Of a stretch of 64,000 bases of DNA, positions 25,346 through 34,797 are shown piece by piece. The number at the start of each line of letters is the position of its first letter. Within the stretch, counting starts at the first letter, position 1. The position numbers and the translations under genes were made by a program. Source of the stretch: Spirochaetota bacterium. Lineage in GTDB: Bacteria; Spirochaetota; UBA4802; UBA5368. The stretch spans positions 62,001-126,000 of the forward strand of contig DATIKU010000061.1 of the NCBI GenBank assembly GCA_035477215.1, written 5' to 3'. The notes under the pieces are model-generated. The model had not been told where the DNA came from. It was given only the letters and a program-made list of their open reading frames with translations, and did not search any database.

Positions 25346-26734
25346 TTACGCCGGGGCCCCGCCGAGAGGCGGTCGCTGCTGCGGATTCCGTTTGCGTGGT
25401 CTGCGCGGGCGGCGGCGCTTCTTCGGTTTCGGGGTTTCAGTCGGATCGGCACATTCAGCCGGCGGTTTCAGCGGCGGCCTTCGGTCACTCCCTCCATGTG
25501 CGGACGCCGCCGGTCTGGTGCCGATGGGTTCGCCCGCCGGGTGCGCGAAGCGCCGCCAGTATGCGAGCTGTTCGCCGTGTTTTCCCGTCGCCTCCGCCAG
25601 GATTTCGAAAAAGAGCATGGCGTGCGGAAAGTAGGCGTTGCCCGCGAATTTATTCTCGAACTTCTTCCAGTTTTTTCCGCCGCCCGGGCGCATGAGGATC
25701 ATCTGGCGGGCGGCCGTATTGCAGATATTGTCCCACTCCGGCCTGGGGAGTCTGAGCTTCCCGGCCATCTCGCCGAACCGCTCCTTGAGAAGTATAAAGG
25801 CCTCCTGGAAGGACTGCCTGCCGCCATCGGTGCCCGTCGCTTCCACGAACAGGTCGTACAGGAGCGCGGTGATGAGCACGCTCACCGGCAGGTCCTCCCC
25901 CTTCGCGTGGCGGCGGTCGACAACCGCAAGACGCCTGAAAAGCCCGTCGTGGTAGCGCTCGGACGCGAATTCCGGCAGCCACTCCCGTAAAAGGTTGAAA
26001 CGAATGAGGTTCCGCATGGTCCCCTCGGAGGAGCCGCAACGGAGTATCTTGAAGAGCTCTTCGCGGAGGCGCTGATCGTTCGCCTGTTTTATAAGGGGTG
26101 CGCAGGATTTCGCCGCCTTGAGGTCGGCCCTCGATGGCTGGAAGTCGAGCTGGGCGCAGAAGCGGGCCGCGCGGATGATGCGCACCGGGTCTTCGGCGAA
26201 GCGCGTTACCGGATCGCCTATCGAGCGAAGGAGTTTCTTTTCGAGATCGCGCAACCCTCCGGTATAATCGACAACCGACGAGTCGGCGCTGTTAAAATAC
26301 AGTGAATTTACCGTAAAATCGCGCCGCTGAGCGTCACCTTCGATCGCGCCGAAGACATTGTTGGCGGCGTATCGCCCGCCCTGCACCTCCTCCGGGTCGA
26401 CGGCCGCGCGAAACGTCGCCACCTCCACGAAGCGGTCGCGGCTGATGTACACGTGAGCGAGGCGGAATCGCCTTCCTATGAGGAAACAGCGACGGAAGAG
26501 TTGCTTCACCTGCCGGGGACGCGCGTCGGTGGCGATATCGAAGTCCTTGGGCTTTTTGCCAAGCAAGAGGTCGCGCACGCAGCCTCCTACAAGGTATGCC
26601 TTGAAACCGCCGCGCCTTATCCGCGCCAGGATTTCGAGCACCTCGGGATCGATCGAACCTCTCGACATTACGTGACGGTCGGTTGGAAGTATGATGGGGT
26701 ACTTTTTACGAAAAATTGACAGAACGGAGATCAT
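25346..26734 (-). CDS. pcnB: poly(A) polymerase / CCA-adding nucleotidyltransferase family protein
   Basis: A 462-residue class II nucleotidyltransferase. It has the GGCVRDLLLG helix, the catalytic DFDIATDA (two metal-binding Asp) and RRDFTVNSL, followed by the RNA-binding helical domain (DPVRIIRAARFCAQLDF). The C-terminal 60 residues are rich in Pro, Lys and Arg (KPKKRRRPRRPRKR), an RNA-binding-like tail seen in PcnB-type poly(A) polymerases. This tail and the length favour PcnB over a CCA enzyme. It would add 3' A-tails to RNA. The start is uncertain: no good ribosome-binding site precedes the ATG at 26734, and an internal ATG lies 22 codons later. Confidence 0.85.
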   Translation of the reverse strand: MISVLSIFRKKYPIILPTDRHVMSRGSIDPEVLEILARIRRGGFKAYLVGGCVRDLLLGKKPKDFDIATDARPRQVKQLFRRCFLIGRRFRLAHVYISRDRFVEVATFRAAVDPEEVQGGRYAANNVFGAIEGDAQRRDFTVNSLYFNSADSSVVDYTGGLRDLEKKLLRSIGDPVTRFAEDPVRIIRAARFCAQLDFQPSRADLKAAKSCAPLIKQANDQRLREELFKILRCGSSEGTMRNLIRFNLLREWLPEFASERYHDGLFRRLAVVDRRHAKGEDLPVSVLITALLYDLFVEATGTDGGRQSFQEAFILLKERFGEMAGKLRLPRPEWDNICNTAARQMILMRPGGGKNWKKFENKFAGNAYFPHAMLFFEILAEATGKHGEQLAYWRRFAHPAGEPIGTRPAASAHGGSDRRPPLKPPAECADPTETPKPKKRRRPRRPRKRNPQQRPPLGGAPA

Positions 26735-26859
26735 AGGGCGTGCCGGCTATATTTATAGTATAAGGGCGACATTGTGATGGGGCCGTTTGAATTTGTCAAT
26801 CCCAGCACGGATTATTATCAATATTTTCGTGGCGCCGCCCGCCCCGCCGCCGGTCACGC

Positions 26860-27588
26860 TCACTTTCCTTTCATCATGTCCGCCATCTTTTCGACGAACT
26901 TCCGGAACTCCTTTCGCTCGTTCGCGTACGCCTCCTCCAGCGTGGCCCCGTTCCGATACTCGATTAGCCCCTTTATGGTCATCATCATCTCACGGTTCAC
27001 CGCGCATATCTGGGAGGCGATCTCCATGGCGCGCGGAAGGAGCCGTTCGGCCGGAACGACCTCGTTCACCAGGCCATAGCGGAGCGCCTGCTCGGCGTTG
27101 AAATACTGGCAGGTGAGCGACATCTGTTTTGCCATGCGCTGGCCGACGGCCTGCTGCAATAACTGCGTCATTCCCCACCCCGGGTGTATGCCGACCTTGG
27201 CGTGGGTATCGCCGAATATGGCGTTCTCGGATGCTATGAGGAAATCGCAGTTGAGCGCGATCTCGAAACCGCCCGTTATCGCGTGCCCGTTGATCGCGCC
27301 AATCACCGGTTTGCGGCAGGCGCCGATAATGTCGGGGTATTCCTTGCCGTCGCCCCGCGGGTCGAACAGCTCCTCCTTGCCGAGCACCGAAAGGTCGATC
27401 CCTGTGCAGAATGATTTTCCGTTCCCGGTGATTATGGCGACCGTGATGGCGTCGTTACGCGAAACCTCGTCGATCGCGTCGTAGAGCATGGCAAGCAGTT
27501 CCCGGTTGAAACAGTTGCGCCGCTGCGGGCGGTTGAGCGTGATGACGGCTATGCCGTTTTCGACCTCGAACAGTAATGGCTTTTCCAT
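26860..27588 (-). CDS. crotonase-family protein (enoyl-CoA hydratase-like)
   Basis: A 242-residue crotonase with the CoA/oxyanion signature GNGKSFCTGIDLS and GHAITGGFEIALNCD, where the first catalytic Glu is kept. The second Glu position (normally in QPE) reads FGDTHAKVGIHPGWG, with His where Glu is expected. That variant recurs in a large enoyl-CoA hydratase-like subgroup, so simple hydratase activity is not assured. AAGGGGGAT precedes the ATG at 27588. It follows the dienoyl-CoA-reductase-like gene by 47 bp and ends the TetR-led operon. Confidence 0.85.
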   Translation of the reverse strand: MEKPLLFEVENGIAVITLNRPQRRNCFNRELLAMLYDAIDEVSRNDAITVAIITGNGKSFCTGIDLSVLGKEELFDPRGDGKEYPDIIGACRKPVIGAINGHAITGGFEIALNCDFLIASENAIFGDTHAKVGIHPGWGMTQLLQQAVGQRMAKQMSLTCQYFNAEQALRYGLVNEVVPAERLLPRAMEIASQICAVNREMMMTIKGLIEYRNGATLEEAYANERKEFRKFVEKMADMMKGK

Positions 27589-27635
27589 GTTATCCCCCTT
27601 GTTATACACGGGCACCATGTGCCCCAATTTCAGAC

Positions 27636-29567
27636 TTATATCTCACGCCCCGCCCCGGCCCCTTCGTGAACCGCCTCGATGAGGCGCCGCGGCCGCACGG
27701 CATCGCCTACGGTTACACAGGCGAGTCCCGACTTTTTTACCGCCTCTTCGAGCACTTGCTCCGAACGCGCTCCCAGCGCCGTCACCACCATGGCGGCGGG
27801 CTCCGACTGTTCCTTTCCTTCCAGTTCGTAGCGCACACAGTCGGCACCGATGGACGTGACCCTGGCGCCCAGCACCAGTCTGCCTCCTTTTTTAAGCCTG
27901 CGGTGCAGCCAGTAACCGTGAGCGGTGAAGGGCGGCACCGGCGGTGCCGCGCTCATTTCAAGAACGGTCACCGTGACCCCCCGCTCCATCAGAAAATCGG
28001 CGGTCTCCATGCCCACATAGCCCGCGCCGAGCACAACGGCCGGGCTTATAATTTCGGACTTTCCGGTAAGGACATCGCGTGCTTCGCGCACGATTACGCC
28101 GTCGATTCCCGGAATGTCCGACACCGAGGGAAGCGCGCCCGTTGCGAGGATTACCGCCTCCGGCGTCCCGGCAGCTATCATCTCCCCCGTAACCTCGGTT
28201 CCATACCGTATCGCCACGCCCGCCTTCCCGGCCATCCGATTCGCCCAGCGCGTCCATTTGGCCAGGCCCTCCTTGTGCGGTGGTTTGCTCGCCGGGATAA
28301 GCTGCCCGCCCGGCTCCGCCTCCCGTTCGAACACCGTTACACGGTGACCGCGCGCGGCGGCCTCCAGCGCGGCCGAGAGCCCGGCGGGACCCGCACCGAT
28401 CACCCAGACTTCCTTCGCAGCGGGAGCCTTTTCACCGGTGCGCCGGTACTCGTACCCGCAGTCCGGGTTGACGGTGCACGTCGCGGTGCGCATCTCGAAG
28501 TTAAGCCGGTCGATGCATCCCTGGTTGCACGAGAGGCACCAGCGGATATCGTCATACGCGCCGGACTGCGCCTTGACGAGCACGTCCGGATCGGCCAGAA
28601 GCTGGCGGCCGAAGCTTATAAGATCGGCATCGCCGCGTTCGATCGCGGCGTCGGCCGTGCGCGGGTCGGTGATCCTGCCCACGCCGATGACCGGCACCGT
28701 AACGGCTTCCTTTATTTCCCGCGCGCGGAAAAGGTTGAACCCCTCCTCCATGTCCGAGGACGCGATGGTGAGCCCGCCCGGCGTGGAATAAACACCGAGC
28801 GATACATGCAGCGCGTCGGCACCCGCCTCCACAAGCCGCGGCGCGAGCCATTTCATATACCTTAAATCGTATCCGCCCCGTATGAGCTCGTCCGAGGAAA
28901 CGCGCATGATGACCGGAAATCCCGGCCCGACGAGCGCACGTATGGCGCGCAGCACCTCGATCGCGAAGCGCGCGCGGTTTTCGTCCGAGCCGCCGTATTC
29001 GTCGGTGCGCTTGTTCGAAAACGGAGAGAGAAACTGGCAGACAAGGTAGCCGTGCGCACCGTGGACCTCGACCGCGTCGAAACCCGCGTCGCGCGCCCGC
29101 CGTGCCGCTTCGGCATATGCGCGGGCCACCTCGTGGATGCGCGCGACCGACATGGCTTCACAGGGCTGATTGAGGATGGCGCTGGGAACATCCGACGGCG
29201 CCTCAGGCATCGCGCCCGTAAAGTCCTTCATGGTCTCCCTGCCGGCGTGATGCAGCTGGAGCGCTGTCGCGGCCCCCGCCGCGTGCACGGCCCCGGCCAG
29301 CGCCGCAAGGCCCGGAATGTGGTCATCGCTCCAGGCGCCGATCTCGGCGGGAAAGCCCTTGCCGCGCGGATCGACCGCGCAGATCTCGGTGATGACGAGT
29401 CCGACTCCTCCCCGCGCTCGCCGTTCCAGGTAGCGGATGAGACGCTCGCTCACCGAGCCGTCTTTGTTGCCGTAGCCGGTGGCCATGGGCGGCATCACCG
29501 CGCGGTTTTTCAGTCGGAGAGAGTTGATCGTAACGGGTGAGAAAATGCGTTCGAGCTTCCCGCTCAT
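27636..29567 (-). CDS. 2,4-dienoyl-CoA reductase-like NADH:flavin oxidoreductase
   Basis: A 643-residue flavoprotein. Residues 1-350 form an old-yellow-enzyme TIM barrel (ALQLHHAGRETMKD, GAHGYLVCQFLSPFSNKR, GVGRITDP). The 4Fe-4S cysteines CLSCNQGC and a later C (TATC) follow. Residues about 385-640 are an FAD/NAD(P)-binding domain with GAGPAGLSAAL and GAGYVGME. This is the layout of FadH, which reduces 2,4-dienoyl-CoA, but also of 2-enoate reductases and trimethylamine dehydrogenase. The start at ATG 29567 is decided by GGAGG 5 nt upstream. It lies between TetR and a crotonase, supporting unsaturated acyl-CoA catabolism. Confidence 0.88.
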   Translation of the reverse strand: MSGKLERIFSPVTINSLRLKNRAVMPPMATGYGNKDGSVSERLIRYLERRARGGVGLVITEICAVDPRGKGFPAEIGAWSDDHIPGLAALAGAVHAAGAATALQLHHAGRETMKDFTGAMPEAPSDVPSAILNQPCEAMSVARIHEVARAYAEAARRARDAGFDAVEVHGAHGYLVCQFLSPFSNKRTDEYGGSDENRARFAIEVLRAIRALVGPGFPVIMRVSSDELIRGGYDLRYMKWLAPRLVEAGADALHVSLGVYSTPGGLTIASSDMEEGFNLFRAREIKEAVTVPVIGVGRITDPRTADAAIERGDADLISFGRQLLADPDVLVKAQSGAYDDIRWCLSCNQGCIDRLNFEMRTATCTVNPDCGYEYRRTGEKAPAAKEVWVIGAGPAGLSAALEAAARGHRVTVFEREAEPGGQLIPASKPPHKEGLAKWTRWANRMAGKAGVAIRYGTEVTGEMIAAGTPEAVILATGALPSVSDIPGIDGVIVREARDVLTGKSEIISPAVVLGAGYVGMETADFLMERGVTVTVLEMSAAPPVPPFTAHGYWLHRRLKKGGRLVLGARVTSIGADCVRYELEGKEQSEPAAMVVTALGARSEQVLEEAVKKSGLACVTVGDAVRPRRLIEAVHEGAGAGREI

Positions 29568-29662
29568 GTTTTCCTCCATATCAAATAGCGTAACAACGTC
29601 GATACGTCGCCCTGATCATTCAGCGTCCGCATAGCGTCCCGCCGGGCAGTGGGCGGAATAAC

Positions 29663-30259
29663 TCACCCCGACCCCAGCAGAGTCAGGACCGACCGCTTGA
29701 TATCGCGACGGTACGATTCCGCGTCTTCGTCACTTACGTAAAAGTGCTTGAAATGCCGGTACCCCTCGAGCAGCGACATCACGATCTCCGCCGTTCTTCG
29801 CGGATCGCGCCGCCCGATGATTCCGGCCTCGCCGAGCGCCAGGAACTCCCCGGCGAGGAACTTTTTGTAGCGCGCGTACAGACGCCTGACGCGCTCGTCG
29901 ATTTCACTGTTTCTGAAGCTGATCGATATCACGGAAAAATCGGCCGCGATCCCGGTCATGCGGTACCACTCGTCCCCCACCAGTATGTCCACCAGCCGCT
30001 CGAGCCGCCTAACCGGATCGGTCGTGTACGATTCCATGCCCTCTATCAAGATGCCGTATTCGCGGACGATGCGGTCCACGGCCGCTATGACCAGCTTCTC
30101 CTTGGTGGAAAAATAGTGCATGATAAGGCTGGGGTGAATACCCATCCTCTTCGCGATTTTAGCGATGGAGACGCCCTCGATTCCTTCTTCTATCAGGATG
30201 TCGTAGAAGCTTTTAAGTATTTCGGGCTTTCGGAGTTCCGCATTCTGGCGTGCTTTCAT
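29663..30259 (-). CDS. TetR-family transcriptional regulator
   Basis: A 198-residue TetR regulator with the helix-turn-helix in residues 25-55 (GVSIAKIAKRMGIHPSLIM, then HYFSTKEKLV). The C-terminal ligand domain is helical and of normal length. It is the first gene of an operon with the dienoyl-CoA-reductase-like enzyme (95 bp downstream) and a crotonase. It probably senses an acyl-CoA or related ligand. A near-perfect dyad overlaps its own predicted -10 box, so autorepression and repression of the operon are expected. Confidence 0.9.
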   Translation of the reverse strand: MKARQNAELRKPEILKSFYDILIEEGIEGVSIAKIAKRMGIHPSLIMHYFSTKEKLVIAAVDRIVREYGILIEGMESYTTDPVRRLERLVDILVGDEWYRMTGIAADFSVISISFRNSEIDERVRRLYARYKKFLAGEFLALGEAGIIGRRDPRRTAEIVMSLLEGYRHFKHFYVSDEDAESYRRDIKRSVLTLLGSG

Positions 30260-30280
30260 GTCGAAGACTGCCCAGTTTGT

Positions 30281-30298
30281 TAACTGTATATTCAGTTA
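30281..30298. promoter_or_regulatory. predicted TetR operator (18-bp dyad)
   Basis: TAACTGTAT and ATTCAGTTA form an inverted repeat matching at eight of nine positions, centred about 30 bp upstream of the TetR start codon. A further TAACTG copy lies at 30312-30317. It covers the predicted -10 element of the TetR promoter. Binding by the neighbouring TetR protein is inferred from position. Confidence 0.6.
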
Positions 30299-30321
30299 GC
30301 AAGCAGGGCCTTAACTGTCAA
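30293..30321 (-). promoter_or_regulatory. predicted promoter of the TetR-led operon
   Basis: On the minus strand a perfect TTGACA (30316-30321) is followed after 17 bp by TAACTG (30293-30298), which also forms one arm of the dyad. The -10 match is weak but its position is ideal. The rest of the 30322-30590 spacer shows no gene. Confidence 0.5.
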
Positions 30322-30590
30322 CAATAAAAATACACAAAGAATTGACCATGGGTAAAACGCATACGCTGTACACTCGTCGAAATTAGTTCACTTCTGCATC
30401 GCCGGCGCACGGAGCGATGAGGCGGACCGAGCGAATCGACGACGAAGACCGCTCCCGGACCGCGCCGGTCCCCCGCCTTACGATCATTTTATCGGAAGGC
30501 CGCCGAGGAGACGGGCAACGGCGACGCTTCGCGGAAGGGTGGATGGGCCGGCTGTCCTCATATGGATATGTCTGAAATCCGCAGCCGCGC

Positions 30591-33392
30591 TCACCGGCGC
30601 ACGGCCTGCAGGGCGCGCTCGATGAGCATCTCGAAGAGGTTCTTGTGTGAGAAAGAAAACGAGGTGAACATGGTGTAGGCCTTGGTCATGACGTTCGAGA
30701 GGTCGACCTCGGTCACGAAATGGGAATACCCTCCGTGGTGCCGTTTCAATAATCCCAGCTCCCCGGCCACCTGGAAGATGTTCGCGCGGGTGAACACGTT
30801 GGTGAAGGCGCCGTTCGGAAGGCTGAAGCTGTATCCCATCTCGCCGTTGGGCCGGGGGTGCAGGACGAGTCTCATGGGCACGAGGTGGCCGCGCGCCTCT
30901 ATGACCCCGCGGTCCAGTTCGGGGTTCATCTCGGTTATCGAGCAGTTGTTGCGGGCGTCCTGCTCGAGCCGGTACACCTCGATACGCTTGAGGCGCTCGG
31001 CCAGCGAAGATGAGGGGTTCCGCGCCGAAACGGACTTCGCCGTATTTTCGCAGAAGATGCAGAGCCGCGCGAGGCACTCGCTGAACGAATCGATGCCCTT
31101 GCGGAAAAAGTGAATCGCCCCGCGTTCGTCGGAAACGAAGAAATGGCAGTACTTGGTCGTCTTCTGGAAATATATCCTTATGACGCCTTCCCCGTGGTTT
31201 TCCTCGATCTTCCGAAGGTAATTGAGTTCGGGTATCATGGGATCGAAGCCGTACCGGGCGAGCGCGCCGGTGTTCATCCCCAGGCCGAAGAGCATCTTCG
31301 CCTCGGAATCGAAAGAGGTCGCCACGACGGTCTCGGCGGTCGGGGTCTTCCTGTTCGAGAAGACGAACCAGGTGTTCCCCAGCATGGTCACGTATCGCTT
31401 CCTGGCCGGGGTGCGGTCCTCGACGAACAGCAAATGCATGCTTTTGAGAAGCAAGTTGATGCGGTCGAAATCGCGGCTGGATGTGTACGGTTGTGACGAT
31501 GAAAGCCTGAGCGCCCGCTCGTAATCGCGCCGGGTGACGAGCGCGCCGTTGAGCACCGCCGTCGCGATCTTCGCTATGTCGAGCTCGCTTTTATAGGTTT
31601 CGAACCTGGTCTCGCCCCAGCTGTTGTGGTAGAGAAAGATGATATCCTCGATCTTCTTGGCGTATTTTGAATACGGATTGATGATGATATAGTTGATGAT
31701 GGGAAACGGGTCCCGGACGAAATAACCGTTCTGGATCTGCAGGCGCTTGAACGCGAAATGCACCGTAAGCTCGGTCACGAGATCGCGGATGTAGTTGGGA
31801 TCGACGGCGTGGATGCCGGACTGTATTTCCAGGCGGGTGTAGTCCTTCTGGAATATCCTGTTCGTCGCGATCCATACGATAATGCCGATGAAGGTCTCGT
31901 CCTTGTGGAAGATCACCTTGGCCGGGTAGTTTTTCACGATGATCCGCTTGGAGAGCAGCCAGAACTCCCTGCCGTCGCGGTCGCGCACGAATTCCACTGT
32001 CAGCAGCTTTTCCTGGGGGTAGCCCTTGAAGCTGAGGGAATTGTCGATCTTGTTGGCCGAGATCGAGAAATGGGAATGTATCTTCCGGGTTATGCCTTTT
32101 AAATCATCGCCCGAGAGTTTGTGGGCGATCTTGTCCGTTTCGATGACGTTGAGGATGTCGCGATACCCGCGCAGAACATATTTCTTGGTGTCGTTCATCA
32201 GCCTGTTGACGGAATCGATGTCCTGGGTTTCGAACTCGTCCATCTGGCGGATCATGGATTCCGACCAGTTCCATTTCTTAGTGTAGGCCTGCATGATCCT
32301 GGTCTTTTCCGAGAGCTCGACCTTCTCGCCGTTGTCGAGAAAACGCGACAGGCGCGGGTCCACCTTCAGGTAAAAACAGACATTGAGCAGATCGGTGGCA
32401 TTGGCGTCGTTTACGATGGAATTGTAATAATTGAAGACGTGGTTGAACATGATGACGTACGAGTCAATGTTCTGTATTCCCAGTTTTCCTTCGTGTACGT
32501 TCTTTTTAATGATGTTGCTGATGAACGGGTTCGCGCCCGTGCTGTGTATGTAGCGCTCCAGAAGCCCGAGCTTGATGATGGACTTGAAGGGATTCCCCAG
32601 GGATTTCAGCAGCTGAAAGAGCGCCGAGACGAGAAAGTCCTCACGTTTTATGTTGTAAAGGTTTCCCAGGTCCACGAACTCGCCCGCGTAGCGGGTATCC
32701 TGCGCGATCCCAAGCCACTCCTCGTACACCGTGTCGTTCGAGCCGGCGGGCACCATCCACCAGAACGGCGTTTTACCGCTCACGACGATTGAGCTTCGAA
32801 AAAACTCTTCTTTCAGCAGCTCCCCGAGCGAGGCGCCGGAGAAGTTTTCCTCGCTGTCGTCGTCAAAGATGTTTTTTTTAACCTTTTTAATATCGTTGAG
32901 GAAAAAATGGACCTCGATGTTGAACTTTTCCTCTATCCAATTCTCGATGGCGCGGCACTTGCCCCTGAACAGCCTGAGCGATTCCGGGCCCACACGGCGC
33001 TCGTCGGCGCATACCCAGAAGTCGAAATCGGAGTGCGCGTTGTAGGCGATGGTGCCGCCGCTTCCCATGAGAGCGAACATCTCGACGAAGGGGACCTCCG
33101 GTTTCTGCGGGCTCAGCGGGACCGACGGGAAATGCGCCTGGATGAAGGCCGCGCCCCTCTCCCCGAGATGGAATCCATGAAGACCCAGTGGCATTTTATC
33201 GGACTGAACGTAACCCGGCAGTCCATGCAGGTTGTATCCGAGCAGGAAGGGAATCACCTCGAAGAGGTCGATGGTTTTCTGGTCGGTGATCGAGGAATAG
33301 AGGTTCGCTATCTTGATATTGTTATAGCGGATGAACTTGTCCCTGTTCGCCTGTATCGTATCCGTGATTTCCTTTCGCTTGTCGTTGTCCAT
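30591..33392 (-). CDS. cyaA: class I adenylate cyclase
   Basis: A 933-residue protein that follows Escherichia-type CyaA along its length. The catalytic signature MGSGGTIAYNAHSDFDFWVC (residues 109-128) has the same spacing as GS...SDLDIWVC in the class I family, with Asp122 and Asp124 as metal ligands. The N terminus keeps the LHGLPGYV turn (PLMPGYL in E. coli). Later segments LLKSLGNPFKSIIKLGLLE and NSWGETRFETY also match. It makes cyclic AMP from ATP. The start at ATG 33392 matches the family's N terminus; longer in-frame reading to 33470 is possible but looks non-coding. It stands alone; no CRP-like regulator is in the window. Confidence 0.87.
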   Translation of the reverse strand: MDNDKRKEITDTIQANRDKFIRYNNIKIANLYSSITDQKTIDLFEVIPFLLGYNLHGLPGYVQSDKMPLGLHGFHLGERGAAFIQAHFPSVPLSPQKPEVPFVEMFALMGSGGTIAYNAHSDFDFWVCADERRVGPESLRLFRGKCRAIENWIEEKFNIEVHFFLNDIKKVKKNIFDDDSEENFSGASLGELLKEEFFRSSIVVSGKTPFWWMVPAGSNDTVYEEWLGIAQDTRYAGEFVDLGNLYNIKREDFLVSALFQLLKSLGNPFKSIIKLGLLERYIHSTGANPFISNIIKKNVHEGKLGIQNIDSYVIMFNHVFNYYNSIVNDANATDLLNVCFYLKVDPRLSRFLDNGEKVELSEKTRIMQAYTKKWNWSESMIRQMDEFETQDIDSVNRLMNDTKKYVLRGYRDILNVIETDKIAHKLSGDDLKGITRKIHSHFSISANKIDNSLSFKGYPQEKLLTVEFVRDRDGREFWLLSKRIIVKNYPAKVIFHKDETFIGIIVWIATNRIFQKDYTRLEIQSGIHAVDPNYIRDLVTELTVHFAFKRLQIQNGYFVRDPFPIINYIIINPYSKYAKKIEDIIFLYHNSWGETRFETYKSELDIAKIATAVLNGALVTRRDYERALRLSSSQPYTSSRDFDRINLLLKSMHLLFVEDRTPARKRYVTMLGNTWFVFSNRKTPTAETVVATSFDSEAKMLFGLGMNTGALARYGFDPMIPELNYLRKIEENHGEGVIRIYFQKTTKYCHFFVSDERGAIHFFRKGIDSFSECLARLCIFCENTAKSVSARNPSSSLAERLKRIEVYRLEQDARNNCSITEMNPELDRGVIEARGHLVPMRLVLHPRPNGEMGYSFSLPNGAFTNVFTRANIFQVAGELGLLKRHHGGYSHFVTEVDLSNVMTKAYTMFTSFSFSHKNLFEMLIERALQAVRR

Positions 33393-33629
33393 GGCGTTCA
33401 CCGAATCATCGCGCTGCGGGCAGAACCCGCCCCACGGCATCAATTGAGGGCCACCGACCCGGAATGTCAAGTATTTGCAACTACCAAAACGGCAAATTAA
33501 GGAATATGTACCGGCAGGCGGCAGCAGCGTGGAACATGCCCCCGGCGGCGATAATACTCTGAATGACAGGCTACCGCTTCCGCCGGGGGTTCCGGAGATC
33601 TGGAATACGAGCGCGGGCGGAAATAAGCG

Positions 33630-34208
33630 TCAGATCGACAGCTTCAGTCCCAGGTTTACCGAATGCGTACGAAAAAACTCACGGTCATTGTTGTCATACT
33701 TACTGTTCAGAAATAAATACTCGGTGAACAGCCAGAGCGGTCCGTACAGCGCATAGGCGAGCCCCCCACCCGCCATGCTGGTGGAGAAAAAGCGCCCCTT
33801 GGTCCGACGCGCGCCGGCGTCCGGTTTCAGGATATAATGGTCGTAACAGGAGAAACCGGCCCGTCCATAGACCGCGAGGTCCGTCGTGGGTATGGCCACC
33901 CGGAGGGCGATCGAAAGCCCCGTTGTTCTACGAATCACGTCGGCATCGCTGCCGTCCTTGCTCGTATCAAGCACCGAGGAGTTGTGAAAGAGCCCCGCCC
34001 CTATCTGGAGCGGGTGGATTCCGCCGGTAAGATGCGCATACCCCCCGTACTGCGGGCCCGTACTTTTGTCCGTATCGCGTTCCGGGTAATACACGTAATG
34101 CCGCCCCCACGAGCAGCCTCCGTACCCGGCGAGCTCGATTATCGCATACGCGCCCGTCCGCCCGGCCAGTACAATGAGCAGCGCCAGCACAAACCGGAAA
34201 TATTTCAT
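33630..34208 (-). CDS. predicted outer-membrane beta-barrel protein
   Basis: A 192-residue protein with a clear signal peptide (MKYFRFVLALLIVLAG, cleavage near GAYA) and alternating aromatic/glycine-rich strands typical of small outer-membrane barrels (for example LAYALYGPLWLFTEYLFL). The start at ATG 34208 has AGGGG upstream; a TTG two codons earlier is less likely. It shares strand and close spacing (47 bp) with the next hypothetical gene. No specific function recognised. Confidence 0.72.
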   Translation of the reverse strand: MKYFRFVLALLIVLAGRTGAYAIIELAGYGGCSWGRHYVYYPERDTDKSTGPQYGGYAHLTGGIHPLQIGAGLFHNSSVLDTSKDGSDADVIRRTTGLSIALRVAIPTTDLAVYGRAGFSCYDHYILKPDAGARRTKGRFFSTSMAGGGLAYALYGPLWLFTEYLFLNSKYDNNDREFFRTHSVNLGLKLSI

Positions 34209-34255
34209 ACTCAAACCCCTAATAAACGATAATCTTCGCCCCGTGGCCGGGGCGG

Positions 34256-34723
34256 TCAGCTTTTCCCGCCGTGGATGGAACGCAATTCACCTATCACCGC
34301 CTCCAGTACCTCCTTCCTCTCGATATATTGAGCCGCCTTCAGAAGCTGCAGGCTGTCCTTCGGCTTGAACTCGGCCATGGCGATCGTCATGTATTGAATC
34401 CGGTTTATCTTGCTGTTAAGCCAGCCGGTCAGGCGCGAAGGATCGTTGTCGGGTACCACCTCAACGCATTCCACGTCCGCGCATTCCGCGAGCAGCCTCA
34501 ACGCTTCCACGATGAAGTTGTAACGATGATCGTCGGGCATGTAATCGCCGTGAGCGTTGCGAACGATCCGCCTGAGCCCGGACGGCGCGCCCTCCACCGG
34601 TCTCCACGACTCGCCGTTTTCCGTTGTACGCAACTCAAAAAATTCCAGGTATTCCCGCGCGGCCTGCTGCAATGTCTTCATGAAGGCTTCCCCATCATAC
34701 CGGATATTTCGTAATCTGGACAT
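34256..34723 (-). CDS. hypothetical protein
   Basis: A 155-residue soluble protein with no signal peptide. The start at 34723 has AAAGG 5 nt upstream; a second ATG at 34681 also has a good site, giving 141 residues. The composition is normal coding (acidic N-terminal half, a helical C-terminal half such as MAEFKPKDSLQLLKAAQYI). I do not recognise the family. It lies 75 bp after the amidohydrolase gene and before the beta-barrel gene. Confidence 0.65.
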   Translation of the reverse strand: MSRLRNIRYDGEAFMKTLQQAAREYLEFFELRTTENGESWRPVEGAPSGLRRIVRNAHGDYMPDDHRYNFIVEALRLLAECADVECVEVVPDNDPSRLTGWLNSKINRIQYMTIAMAEFKPKDSLQLLKAAQYIERKEVLEAVIGELRSIHGGKS

Positions 34724-34797
34724 TCAAACCTTTTATCATCCGGGCGATTATACCACGACCGTGGGACCGGCGCAAGAACAATCAGGGCGTACGCGGC

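Noticed and set aside
26794-26799. Perfect TTGACA on the minus strand upstream of the pcnB gene
   Set aside because: The best TATA-like box lies 31 bp away, too far for a sigma-70 promoter, so no promoter is called.
30484-31077. 197-codon minus-strand frame overlapping the adenylate cyclase 3' end
   Set aside because: Arg/Pro-rich frame-shift shadow of the cyclase gene; no start site and no homologous motif.
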